From: UBA4465 sp002292365
Lineage (GTDB): Bacteria > Bacteroidota > Bacteroidia > Cytophagales > Cyclobacteriaceae
Direction of reading: 5' to 3'
Assembly: GCA_943788615.1 (NCBI GenBank)
Contig: CALSQY010000004.1
Location: 372,001-436,000 of the forward strand
Length of the DNA: 64,000 nucleotides
Shown here in pieces: positions 29,079 through 37,733 of the stretch (position 1 is its first letter; each line of letters starts with the position of its first letter). Made by a program: the position numbers and the translations under genes. The notes beneath the pieces are model-generated. The model was given only the letters and a program-made list of their open reading frames with translations. It was not told the DNA's origin and did no database searches.

Positions 29079-30176
29079 ATGAAAAATAATAATTCATCTA
29101 TAAATAATGTAGTCGATATCGCCATTCGTTTGATCAGCTTGGGGCTTATAGTCTATTTATGCATTTCAATTTTAAAACCATTTTTCAATCCTATTTTTTG
29201 GGGTATTATTTTTGCGGTAGCCTTGGATCCGGTCTATCGGAAAATAGATCAGCTGATCAGAAATAAACGTAGAATAACAAGTTTAATCACCGTCATGCTT
29301 ACGTTTATCGTCATTTCGATGCCGCTTTATTTGTTTTTAGAATCTGCAATTAATGGTATTACCGATATTGGTTCTATGTATGCTTCAGGTAAATTTTTAA
29401 TTCAAACTCCTAATGAAAGTATTAAAGCCATTCCGATCATAGGTGATTGGATCTATAATTCATGGCATTTGGCCTCTCAAAACCTCCCATCTCTACTCAA
29501 CCAATATCAAGATTATTTAAAGCAATTTGGATTATTTTTACTAGATTCAATTCTAGGTACGGGAATCACCATTATCAACCTTGCACTTTCTGTGCTCATC
29601 GCAGGTATATTGCTTTATTCCAAAGGTACCAACAAAGTAGTTTATAAATTATTTGAAAAAATAGCAGGGGACTTTGGGGTTGAATTTGCCTCCATTACCG
29701 AGCAAACCATCAGAAATGTGGTCAAGGGAATTTTGGGAGTTGCTGCCATTCAAGCCACCTTAGCTGGATTTGGATTTTTAATGGTTGACCTGCCCTATGC
29801 CGGCCTATGGGTTTTAATTTGTCTCATTCTGACGATTATACAATTGGGTCCTGGATTTGTCATCATACCCGTCATCATTTGGCTATTTTTGACAAGAGAG
29901 TTAGTGCCTGCCTCCATATGGTCCACTTATTTAGTCATTGTCATGTTATTAGATAATATCCTCAAACCTATATTTTTAGGAAAGGGATCATCTGTTCCCA
30001 CAGTAGTTATATTTCTAGGTGCCATTGGGGGTTTTCTATTTATGGGTTTTCTAGGTTTATTTTTGGGTGCCATCATTTTAACAATCGCCTACAAATTATT
30101 GATTCATTGGTTAGGATTAAAAAGTATGCTTAATGAAATTACAATAATCAATGAAGAACCATCAAAGAAAAAATAA
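29079..30176 (+). CDS. AI-2E family transporter (PerM/UPF0118)
   Basis: 365 residues with seven to eight predicted membrane segments, among them LISLGLIVYLCISILKPFF and the C-terminal GGFLFMGFLGLFLGAIIL. The family signature near the end, DNILKPIFLGKGSSVPTVVIFLG, given as DNILKPIFLGKGS then VIFLGAIGG, identifies the AI-2 exporter/PerM permease family. Members export autoinducer-2, act as sodium/proton antiporters or have unknown substrates; there is no luxS here to point to a role. It stands alone. Confidence 0.88.
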   Translation: MKNNNSSINNVVDIAIRLISLGLIVYLCISILKPFFNPIFWGIIFAVALDPVYRKIDQLIRNKRRITSLITVMLTFIVISMPLYLFLESAINGITDIGSMYASGKFLIQTPNESIKAIPIIGDWIYNSWHLASQNLPSLLNQYQDYLKQFGLFLLDSILGTGITIINLALSVLIAGILLYSKGTNKVVYKLFEKIAGDFGVEFASITEQTIRNVVKGILGVAAIQATLAGFGFLMVDLPYAGLWVLICLILTIIQLGPGFVIIPVIIWLFLTRELVPASIWSTYLVIVMLLDNILKPIFLGKGSSVPTVVIFLGAIGGFLFMGFLGLFLGAIILTIAYKLLIHWLGLKSMLNEITIINEEPSKKK

Positions 30177-30339
30177 AGGTAAGGAAAAATAAAAAGTTAT
30201 TCGAATTATTCAAATTAGGTTAAATCCAATTTTCCTAAAAGAATCTATTTTAATTCTTTTTAAAATACGATAATCATATCTATGATCATAAAAAAATAAA
30301 TCAAATTTTCAGTAAGTTTACACTATAAAAATTATAGGT

Positions 30340-31182
30340 ATGGCCAATATCACTGAATTAAAAAAAATAGCCAGTCAGGTTCGAAGAGATATCGTAAGAA
30401 TGGTTCATTCATGTCAATCGGGGCATCCGGGAGGCTCATTAGGATGTACAGAATATTTGATTGCACTCTATTTCTCTATCATGAAACATGATAGGAAATT
30501 TAATATGAAAGGTATCGAAGAAGATCTTTTTTTCATATCCAACGGTCACATATCACCCGTATTTTACAGTGTTTTGGCTCGAGCAGGATATTTTGATGTC
30601 TCCGAATTAGCTACTTTTCGCAAAATAAACTCAAGACTTCAAGGACATCCTGCTACTGAAGAAGGCCTACCAGGTATCCGGATGTCCGCAGGATCATTGG
30701 GCCAAGGACTTTCTGTAGCCTGCGGTGCGGCTTTAGCCAAAAGATTAAATAATGATCCTAGAAATGTCTTTTGCCTGATGGGTGATGGCGAACAACAAGA
30801 GGGTCAGGTATGGGAAGCAGCTATGTTCGCAGCCCATAATAAATTAGATCACTTGATTGCTACCATAGATTACAATGGTCAGCAAATTGATGGACCTGTG
30901 GATGAAGTCTTATCCCTCGGTGACCTTGCGGGAAAATACAAAGCCTTTGGCTGGACCGTCCTTTCTTGTGAGGGCAATGATATGTCAGCAATCCTATCAA
31001 TGCTCAATGAGGCCATCGATCAAACTGGAAAGGGAAAACCAATTATGATCCTCATGAAAACGGCTATGGGGAAAGGTGTTGACTTCATGGAAGGATCTCA
31101 CAAATGGCATGGCATACCTCCCAATGATGCGCAATTAGAAGATGCATTGAATCAACTTGAAGAAACTTTAGGCGATTATTAA
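30340..31182 (+). CDS. Transketolase, N-terminal (thiamine-binding) subunit
   Basis: 280 residues, half of a split transketolase. It carries the thiamine diphosphate motif GDGEQQEGQVWEAAMFAAHN and the N-terminal SGHPGGSLGCTEYL, plus the HISPVFYSVLA segment. The other half is encoded one base downstream. Together they transfer two-carbon units in the non-oxidative pentose phosphate route, which would also handle pentose phosphates from the arabinose locus at 49-60 kb. Split transketolases are frequent in Bacteroidota and archaea. Confidence 0.93.
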   Translation: MANITELKKIASQVRRDIVRMVHSCQSGHPGGSLGCTEYLIALYFSIMKHDRKFNMKGIEEDLFFISNGHISPVFYSVLARAGYFDVSELATFRKINSRLQGHPATEEGLPGIRMSAGSLGQGLSVACGAALAKRLNNDPRNVFCLMGDGEQQEGQVWEAAMFAAHNKLDHLIATIDYNGQQIDGPVDEVLSLGDLAGKYKAFGWTVLSCEGNDMSAILSMLNEAIDQTGKGKPIMILMKTAMGKGVDFMEGSHKWHGIPPNDAQLEDALNQLEETLGDY

Positions 31183-31183
31183 T

Positions 31184-32134
31184 ATGAAATATCAGTATAC
31201 TGAAAAAAAAGATACCCGATCAGGTTTTGGGGACGGACTTACCGCATTAGGAAGAAGTCATCCTGAAGTAGTTGCGCTTTGTGCAGACCTCGTAGGCTCG
31301 TTAAAAATGGCCAATTTCATCAAAGAAAATCCTTCAAGATTTTTTCAAATGGGCATCTCCGAAGCCAATATGATGGGCACCGCTGCCGGTCTTGCTACGT
31401 CGGGAAAAATTCCGTTTACCGGTACATTTGCCAACTTTTCGACGGGACGTGTTTATGATCAACTAAGACAATCCATAGCTTATTCAGAAAAAAATGTTAA
31501 GGTATGCGCCTCGCATGCTGGCCTTACACTAGGAGAAGATGGTGCCACGCATCAGATTTTGGAAGATGTGGGTATGGTAAAAATGTTACCCAATTTTACT
31601 GTAATCGTACCTTGCGATTATCATCAAACCAAGGCAGCTACCATCGCAATTGCTGATCATGAAGGTCCTGTTTACTTGAGATTTGGAAGACCCAGCTGGC
31701 CTATTTTCACAAATCCTAAAGAACCTTTTGTGATAGGAAAAGCTCAAAAAATGATTTCTGGTAGTGACATAACTATCATCGCATATGGGCATATGGTATG
31801 GAAAGCAATAGAAGCAGAAGCCATCTTAACAGCTGAAGGGTTTTCTGTTGAGGTAATTAATATGCATACCATCAAACCCCTAGATGTCCCTGCCATCTTA
31901 GATTCTGTAAACAAAACAGGATGTATTGTCACGGCAGAAGAACATAATATCAATGGTGGATTAGGTGAAAGCGTCGCACGAGTCGTAGGTCAAAACCATC
32001 CTTGTCCACAAGAATTCGTTGCAGTAAATGATACCTTCGGAGAGAGTGGTATGCCCGATCAATTACTTGAAAAATATGGATTAAGTGTTAAAAATATAGT
32101 TGCTGCCGCTAAAAGAGCTATCGAAAGAAAATAA
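31184..32134 (+). CDS. Transketolase, C-terminal (pyrimidine-binding) subunit
   Basis: 316 residues. The pyrimidine-binding domain has the catalytic glutamate in FQMGISEANMMGTAAGLA and SHAGLTLGEDGATHQILED; the C-terminal domain has AEEHNINGGLGESVA. It partners with the subunit encoded just upstream (stop and start separated by one base) to give a complete heterotetrameric enzyme. Similarity to the C-terminal half of 1-deoxyxylulose-5-phosphate synthase is normal for this family, but the partner gene fixes it as transketolase. Confidence 0.93.
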   Translation: MKYQYTEKKDTRSGFGDGLTALGRSHPEVVALCADLVGSLKMANFIKENPSRFFQMGISEANMMGTAAGLATSGKIPFTGTFANFSTGRVYDQLRQSIAYSEKNVKVCASHAGLTLGEDGATHQILEDVGMVKMLPNFTVIVPCDYHQTKAATIAIADHEGPVYLRFGRPSWPIFTNPKEPFVIGKAQKMISGSDITIIAYGHMVWKAIEAEAILTAEGFSVEVINMHTIKPLDVPAILDSVNKTGCIVTAEEHNINGGLGESVARVVGQNHPCPQEFVAVNDTFGESGMPDQLLEKYGLSVKNIVAAAKRAIERK

Positions 32135-32171
32135 ATTCAAGGTGATGGTGCGCCATCGAAAATAATACCAT

Positions 32172-33380
32172 TTGTCCAATTCTCTGACTCAACGCCAATT
32201 TTTGCAATTGGTGGCCCAAACTTCTGAAGAGCCACTCATGGTAGAAGTTGCCGGTGCTGAAGGTTGTTATATCTACGATCAAAAAGGAAAAAAATATTTT
32301 GATCTTATCGCAGGCATTGGAGTGAGTAGTATTGGACACCGGCATCCAGCCGTCATTGATTCCATTAAGAGTCAAGCAGATAAAAATCTTCATGTCATGG
32401 TTTTTGGTGAATTTATCCAAACACCCCAAGTAAAATTGGCCGAAGCCTTATGCAAAACACTCCCAGATCCGCTTGAAGTAACCTATTTTGTCAATTCTGG
32501 GAGTGAAGCTACTGAGGGTGCCCTCAAATTAGCCAAACGATATACGGGACGCTTCAAAATTATTTCTTGCATTGATGGTTATCACGGATCCAGTCACGGG
32601 GCACTGTCCGCAAGCGGCAATGAAGTGCTGAAACAAAATTTTCGTCCCCTCCTTCCAGGATTTCAACACATTGATTTCGGTGATATAACTTCCCTTGATT
32701 TGATCGATTTTAAAACTGCCGCGGTAATTATAGAAACGGTGCAGGGAGAGGCGGGTGTTCGAATAGCCAATAAATCCTATTTTAAAAAGTTACGTGAAAA
32801 ATGCACTGAGACTGGTACGCTATTAATACTCGATGAAATACAATGTGGCTTTGGTAGAACAGGAAAACTTTGGGCATTTGAGCACTATGGCATCCAGCCC
32901 GACATTCTACTGGCGGCCAAAGGTATGGGCGGCGGTATGCCCATAGGCTGCTTTATCAGTTCAAAAGAAATCATGAGTTCATTAAAACAAAATCCTATCC
33001 TTGGTCATATCACTACATTTGGGGGCCACCCTATAAGCACTGCTGCTTCGCTAGCGACCCTAGAAACTATTCAAAATGAAAACTTAATTGATCAGGTTGC
33101 TAAAAAAGCCTTGTTGTTTAAGAAATTACTCAAACATGATCTAATCAAGTCGATTCGAAATCAGGGCTTGCTCATGGCCATAGAATTCGAATCTTATGAA
33201 GTTCTTAAAAGAATAATTGACAGAGCCTTAGAAGCTGGGATTATCACAGACTGGTTTTTGTTTTGTAACAACAGCATGCGGATCGCCCCACCCCTTACTA
33301 TTTCAAAAATTGAAATCAAAGAGGTTTGCAAAACTTTACTAAAATCAATTGAATGGGTATCTAAAAACCCTCTCAGTTAA
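32172..33380 (+). CDS. Class III (aspartate-family) aminotransferase
   Basis: 402 residues starting at a TTG; an in-frame stop at 32163 rules out an earlier start and the N-terminal residues SNSLTQRQFLQLVAQTSEEP are typical for this group. Fold type I PLP motifs are present: FVNSGSEATEGALKLAKRYT, DGYHGSSHGALSASGN, LILDEIQCGFGRTGKLWAFE and the lysine in LLAAKGMGGGMPIG. The family includes ornithine, acetylornithine and 4-aminobutyrate aminotransferases; this subgroup of Bacteroidota proteins has no settled substrate. It follows the transketolase genes by 37 bases and may be in the same transcript. Confidence 0.88.
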   Translation: MSNSLTQRQFLQLVAQTSEEPLMVEVAGAEGCYIYDQKGKKYFDLIAGIGVSSIGHRHPAVIDSIKSQADKNLHVMVFGEFIQTPQVKLAEALCKTLPDPLEVTYFVNSGSEATEGALKLAKRYTGRFKIISCIDGYHGSSHGALSASGNEVLKQNFRPLLPGFQHIDFGDITSLDLIDFKTAAVIIETVQGEAGVRIANKSYFKKLREKCTETGTLLILDEIQCGFGRTGKLWAFEHYGIQPDILLAAKGMGGGMPIGCFISSKEIMSSLKQNPILGHITTFGGHPISTAASLATLETIQNENLIDQVAKKALLFKKLLKHDLIKSIRNQGLLMAIEFESYEVLKRIIDRALEAGIITDWFLFCNNSMRIAPPLTISKIEIKEVCKTLLKSIEWVSKNPLS

Positions 33381-33453
33381 TTAGCGCTTTTTAATAATAA
33401 AAAAAGGAATGCGCGTCAGCACATCCCCATTTCTCAAGTGAATATAATCTAAA

Positions 33454-34485
33454 TTATACGTCAGCAGATTTAACTGTCCTTATAATCACTGCTGCAATTT
33501 TATAAGGATCACCGTTGGAGGCGGGTCTCCTGTCCTCAAGCCAGCCCTTCCAATTTTTCTCGACAGTCATTAAAGGGATTCTTATCGAAGCACCTCTATC
33601 AGATACACCGTAGCTGAAATCTGTAATTGCAGCCGTTTCATGCTCACCTGTCAATCTCTTATCATTATCCGCACCATATACAGCAATATGTTCTTTAACC
33701 GTAGGTCTAAAAGCTTCACAAATTTGATCATATGTCTCTTTGCTTCCACAAGTACGTAACATTTCGTTAGAGAAATTGGCATGCATACCTGAACCATTCC
33801 AATCTGTCGCTCCTAAGGGTTTGGGATGCCAATTGATGGCCAATCCGTACTCTTCCCCTAATCGCTCAAGTAAATATCTTGCCACCCACATCTCGTCTCC
33901 GGCTTGTTTTGCTCCTTTAGCGAAACATTGGAATTCCCATTGGCCGGCAGCCACCTCTGCATTAATCCCTTCAATATTAATTCCTGCATCAATACACAAG
34001 TCAATATGCTTCTCTACCATTTCTCTTCCAAAGGTATTGGAAGCACCCACCGAGCAATAGAATTGGCCTTGTGGTGTTTGATCTCGTGGAAAACCTAAAG
34101 GTAACTTGGTTTCAGGGTCCCAAAGAAAATATTCTTGTTCAAAACCAAACCAAAAATCAGCATCATCATCATCAATGGTCGAACGACCATTGGAAATATG
34201 AGGAGTTCCATCGGCATTGAGTACTTCTGTCATTACTAAGTATCCATTGGTTCTCGCGGGATCAGGGTAAATAGCGACGGGCTTAAGTAGGCAATCAGAG
34301 GATCCCCCTTCCGCTTGAAGCGTAGAACTTCCATCAAAGGACCACATAGGGCAATCTTTCAATTTACCTCCAAAATCGGCCTCAATTTTTGTCTTACTTC
34401 TTAAATTAGCCGTTGGTGTATAACCATCTAACCAAATGTATTCGAGTTTAGATGAAGGCCTTCTAAGAATATTTGCTTTTGTCAT
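33454..34485 (-). CDS. Glutamine synthetase, type II (eukaryote-like)
   Basis: 343 residues, the size of GSII, against about 470 for GlnA type I or 730 for type III. N-terminal beta-grasp LEYIWLDGYTPTANLRSKTK and the DGSST motif, the metal-binding glutamates in GFEQEYFLWD and EVAAGQWEFQ, and the ATP site NGSGMHANFS are all there. The C-terminal RRPASNGDPYKIA is also typical. It makes glutamine from ammonium and glutamate. It is downstream of an ammonium transporter and a porin, and has a 17-base inverted repeat in its leader region (34541-34611). Confidence 0.93.
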   Translation of the reverse strand: MTKANILRRPSSKLEYIWLDGYTPTANLRSKTKIEADFGGKLKDCPMWSFDGSSTLQAEGGSSDCLLKPVAIYPDPARTNGYLVMTEVLNADGTPHISNGRSTIDDDDADFWFGFEQEYFLWDPETKLPLGFPRDQTPQGQFYCSVGASNTFGREMVEKHIDLCIDAGINIEGINAEVAAGQWEFQCFAKGAKQAGDEMWVARYLLERLGEEYGLAINWHPKPLGATDWNGSGMHANFSNEMLRTCGSKETYDQICEAFRPTVKEHIAVYGADNDKRLTGEHETAAITDFSYGVSDRGASIRIPLMTVEKNWKGWLEDRRPASNGDPYKIAAVIIRTVKSADV

Positions 34486-34540
34486 AACAAGGTATAATTT
34501 TACGTGATTTTCAGATTTTTTTAATTAATTCGATTAAATC

Positions 34541-34611
34541 AAGGTTTATTTTTAACCTATTTCTTCAATAATTATGAATTTAACTTAGAGTAAAGGTAAA
34601 AAATAAACCTT
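34541..34611. repeat. Inverted repeat upstream of glutamine synthetase
   Basis: Left arm AAGGTTTATTTTTAACC (34541-34557) and right arm GGTAAAAAATAAACCTT (34595-34611) are complementary at 16 of 17 positions with a 37-base spacer. It lies 56-126 bases upstream of the glutamine synthetase start and right after the porin stop. It could be a paired operator for a nitrogen regulator or, as RNA, a long stem between the two genes. Confidence 0.6.
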
Positions 34612-34667
34612 AATTAGAAAATAGTAAGACTTTTTATTTGGCTATTTATCTTATTTTGATGATTTTC

Positions 34668-35735
34668 TTAGAAGCTGTAAACTGCTGCAAGTACAAATGA
34701 AGACAATGAAGAGCCCACTGTTCCCTCTCCATCAACAAAACCATCGTATGACAAAGCATCTAATCTAATTTCAGGAATTATAGTTAAGCTTCCACTCGTA
34801 ATCGGAGCGCTGAAAGTAGTTGCAAAAACACTTTCATCTCCAGCAATTGCTACGCCATTACCATCACTAAAATATTCTCCTCTTACGCCTATGGCGGCGT
34901 TATCAGAAATCGCCAATTGTAGATAGCCTGCAGCACCATAAAAATCTCCCGAGGCATCACCTGTCTGAGACGTTGCATTGATACCCAAATAAAAGGATTC
35001 ACTTAAATCCCATCCCGTGGTCAAGTCTATTTGAAAGAAATCTTCACTTGACAAAACATTCAAGTAAGCACTGCCTGCATCGGTTGAATATCCTATTTGA
35101 AGCCCTCCGACATATTCATTTGATGGATTGAAATCGGTGTAATCTGTCGGATTCATGATCGCAACAGCCAAACTCCATTTGTCACTTAGCGTGAAATCGG
35201 CTTTCAAACCTGTATGTGAAAAAGGTCCGTATGAAAACATGTATGAGGTTGAGTAATTAAAGTTAGCGGTAGGAGAAATTACCTCATAACCTAAAAAGGT
35301 ATTGAAATTACCTAGAGTTAATTTGAAGTTATCGGTTACGTTGTAATAAGCGTAAAGCTGGTTGACTATATTGAGTGCTGGGCCAGAAGCAAATACGGCA
35401 TCTGCACCTCTTGGACCAAAAACAAGATCTGCTACAAAACCTGCCTTTTCACCTTCGTATCCTATGACTAAGTTAGCCATACCTAAAGAGAAACCAGCAC
35501 CATTAGCAAATGATGAAGAAGGCGCCAAAGTTCCACCACTAGCAGATGTATAACCATTACCATCATAAAGGTCGCCACCTGGATCATTAGTCCCTCCACT
35601 CAAATTGGTCCTGAAATAGGTATCTACTGATCCTGATATAGTAAAAGTGGATTCCTTTTGTGCTACTGCGGCAGCAGAAATGAGCATCGCCATTGCGACA
35701 ATCATATTTTTTTTGATTAATTTTAAAAAGTTCAT
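34668..35735 (-). CDS. Outer-membrane porin associated with ammonium transporter
   Basis: 355 residues. Signal peptide MIVAMAMLISAAAVAQ, then an all-beta protein with alternating hydrophobic strands such as SLGMANLVIGYEGEKAGFVADL, given as ANLVIGYEGEKAGFVADL, and GDFYGAAGYLQLAIS, ending with the aromatic FVLAAVYSF typical of outer-membrane barrels. It looks like the Bacteroidota putative beta-barrel porin group (BBP2). Position between the ammonium transporter and glutamine synthetase suggests that it lets ammonium or small nitrogen compounds through the outer membrane; this is inference. Confidence 0.8.
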   Translation of the reverse strand: MNFLKLIKKNMIVAMAMLISAAAVAQKESTFTISGSVDTYFRTNLSGGTNDPGGDLYDGNGYTSASGGTLAPSSSFANGAGFSLGMANLVIGYEGEKAGFVADLVFGPRGADAVFASGPALNIVNQLYAYYNVTDNFKLTLGNFNTFLGYEVISPTANFNYSTSYMFSYGPFSHTGLKADFTLSDKWSLAVAIMNPTDYTDFNPSNEYVGGLQIGYSTDAGSAYLNVLSSEDFFQIDLTTGWDLSESFYLGINATSQTGDASGDFYGAAGYLQLAISDNAAIGVRGEYFSDGNGVAIAGDESVFATTFSAPITSGSLTIIPEIRLDALSYDGFVDGEGTVGSSLSSFVLAAVYSF

Positions 35736-35788
35736 TCTGATTTATTGTTTAAAAGTGATTTGTAATTTGTTAAATTAGACTTGAATAG

Positions 35789-35837
35789 GTCTTCAAAAAG
35801 TGATTTTAGCGGTCAACTTTTCGAAGACTTTTTTTTT
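35789..35837 (+). terminator. Hairpin with T-tract between amt and porin genes
   Basis: Arms GTCTTCAAAAAGT (35789-35801) and ACTTTTCGAAGAC (35816-35828) pair at 12 of 13 positions around a 14-base loop and are followed on the plus strand by nine Ts. As a terminator it points along the plus strand, against both genes. On the coding (minus) strand it would be a stem that separates amt from the porin transcript, so an attenuating or stabilising role is also possible. Confidence 0.45.
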
Positions 35838-35839
35838 AA

Positions 35840-37159
35840 TTATTCTACTGTAATAGTATAACCCCTGATACCATGCTCGTGACTATCAAGACCTTCTTCT
35901 TCATGCTCTTTAGTAACACGGATACCTGTAGTCATTTTCAAAACTGTGAAGATGATAAAGGCCGCAGGAAAAGCGACTGCTGCTACGATTCCTATAGATT
36001 TCAATTGCGTCATAAAAGAGTGATCCGCGTTGGTGGAAAAGATACCCACAGCAAGCGTGCCCCATATGCCACATGTCAAGTGTACTGAGATGGCTCCTAC
36101 GACATCGTCTAATTTTAGTTTATCTAATCCCACAGCTGAGAATACGACCAAAACACCTGCAATCAGTCCAACTATTATCGAAGATCCAGGATTAATAACA
36201 TCTGCACCAGCAGTAATCCCCACTAAACCTGCAAGAATTCCATTGAGTACCATACCTAAGTCCATCCTTTTGAAGACAAAATAACTAGTCACAAAACCAC
36301 CGATACCTCCAGCACAAGCGGCAAGACAAGTAGTGACCAAAACAAAAGAAGTCAGTGCTGGGTCCGCTGAAAGTACAGATCCACCATTGAAGCCAAACCA
36401 TCCTAACCATAGTAGAAAGACACCAATAACTGCCAAGGGCACACTAGAACCCGGTTTATCGATCACCTTACCATCTACATATTTCCCTAATCTAGGTCCC
36501 AATACAATGACACCCGCCAAAGCGCCCCATCCACCTACAGAGTGAACCAGCGTTGAACCTGCAAAATCATAAAAGCCCATCATATCAAGTGCGCCTCCAC
36601 CCCATTTCCAACTACCGATGAGAGGATATACTATGCCCACAAAAATTACGGTAAAAATGAGATAAGAAGATAATTTAATTCTTTCAGCTACCGCTCCTGA
36701 AACAATAGTAGCGGCGGTTGCAGCAAACATTCCTTGAAACAAAAAGTCTGTCCAATAAGTATAACCTGCTCCTGCATATCCTGCAGAAACATCTGCCTTC
36801 TCAGGGGAACCCCAAAACATGGACCAACCTGTGGAGTCAAAAGCAAACCAACCTGAACTTCCTTCTGCAAATCCGGGATACATCAAGAAAAAACCAAGAC
36901 CAGCATAAGACAATAGACCTATAATAGGTGTCAATGTGTTTTTAAATAAAATATTGACTGTATTTTTAGCTTGCCCAAATCCTGCCTCTACACCCGCAAA
37001 CCCTAGATGCATGATAAAAACTAATGCGGTGGCTAACATCATCCAAATATTATTGGCAGTAAGTAAATTTGCCTCAATGGCAGCAGCGGTGGATGCGCCA
37101 GCTCCTCCACCATCTTGTAGTGCTTCAAAAAAAGTTAAAATTGTTGATTCGTTTTTCAT
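35840..37159 (-). CDS. amt: Ammonium transporter Amt
   Basis: 439 residues with eleven membrane helices. The N-terminal periplasmic segment is followed by NNIWMMLATALVFIMHLGFA, FAGVEAGFGQAKN and the signature YTYWTDFLFQGMFAATAATI; the second signature DFAGSTLVHSVGGWGALAGV carries one of the two pore histidines, and HLTCGIWGTLAVGIF the other. It is an inner-membrane ammonium/ammonia channel. No PII (glnK) gene follows; the porin gene takes that place, and glutamine synthetase is third. Confidence 0.95.
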   Translation of the reverse strand: MKNESTILTFFEALQDGGGAGASTAAAIEANLLTANNIWMMLATALVFIMHLGFAGVEAGFGQAKNTVNILFKNTLTPIIGLLSYAGLGFFLMYPGFAEGSSGWFAFDSTGWSMFWGSPEKADVSAGYAGAGYTYWTDFLFQGMFAATAATIVSGAVAERIKLSSYLIFTVIFVGIVYPLIGSWKWGGGALDMMGFYDFAGSTLVHSVGGWGALAGVIVLGPRLGKYVDGKVIDKPGSSVPLAVIGVFLLWLGWFGFNGGSVLSADPALTSFVLVTTCLAACAGGIGGFVTSYFVFKRMDLGMVLNGILAGLVGITAGADVINPGSSIIVGLIAGVLVVFSAVGLDKLKLDDVVGAISVHLTCGIWGTLAVGIFSTNADHSFMTQLKSIGIVAAVAFPAAFIIFTVLKMTTGIRVTKEHEEEGLDSHEHGIRGYTITVE

Positions 37160-37733
37160 ACTTTGTTGTGTTTTAGATTTACTATTTCTATTCCATTAGG
37201 TTATTTATAGAGCGAATGTTATGTTATTTTCGTCGAAATAGAAGAGATAGGCTGTTTTTTTATCTTATTTAGATAAAATTTACATTAATTTTAAAAAATG
37301 TAGTTATTTTTAAAATGTCATTATCGACATACCTCTTAAGGAATCATAACAAGGAGTATCATGACTCTTTTTTATCCTTATGACTACTAAAACTGTTTAA
37401 TTTTAACTTTTAAGACTATTAACAAATTTTCAATAAAAATTTGTAACGTACAGTATATAATAATTCAAATATGTAAATATTAAAAATATGATAGCTATTC
37501 AGTGAGATGAGTATCGATTATCTATTGGTGATCTATTTTAAAATTATTTCAGATCTAGCCATCTATAATTGTAAAAGATCAAGCGATTCACGGGGTAAAT
37601 GAAACAATAGAAAATCAAAGGAATTAATAGCAATAGCGACATCTAATGATCAAGCTTTATTTCAAGGCATTTGATTTACTTTCCATTCACACCAGCACGG
37701 CTGAGTACTAGTTATTGAACTCTTCAGGAGGTT
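37160..37733. other. Intergenic region upstream of amt
   Basis: About 570 AT-rich bases between amt and the acyl-CoA dehydrogenase gene. It must hold the amt promoter, but no exact TAnnTTTG near the start was found. A partly symmetric GAGTATCATGACTC followed by TTTTTT lies at about 37350. No gene or RNA is recognised. Confidence 0.5.

Noticed and set aside
36688..36924. Small frames on both strands within amt
   Set aside because: They are shadows of the amt frame, which has complete family signatures.
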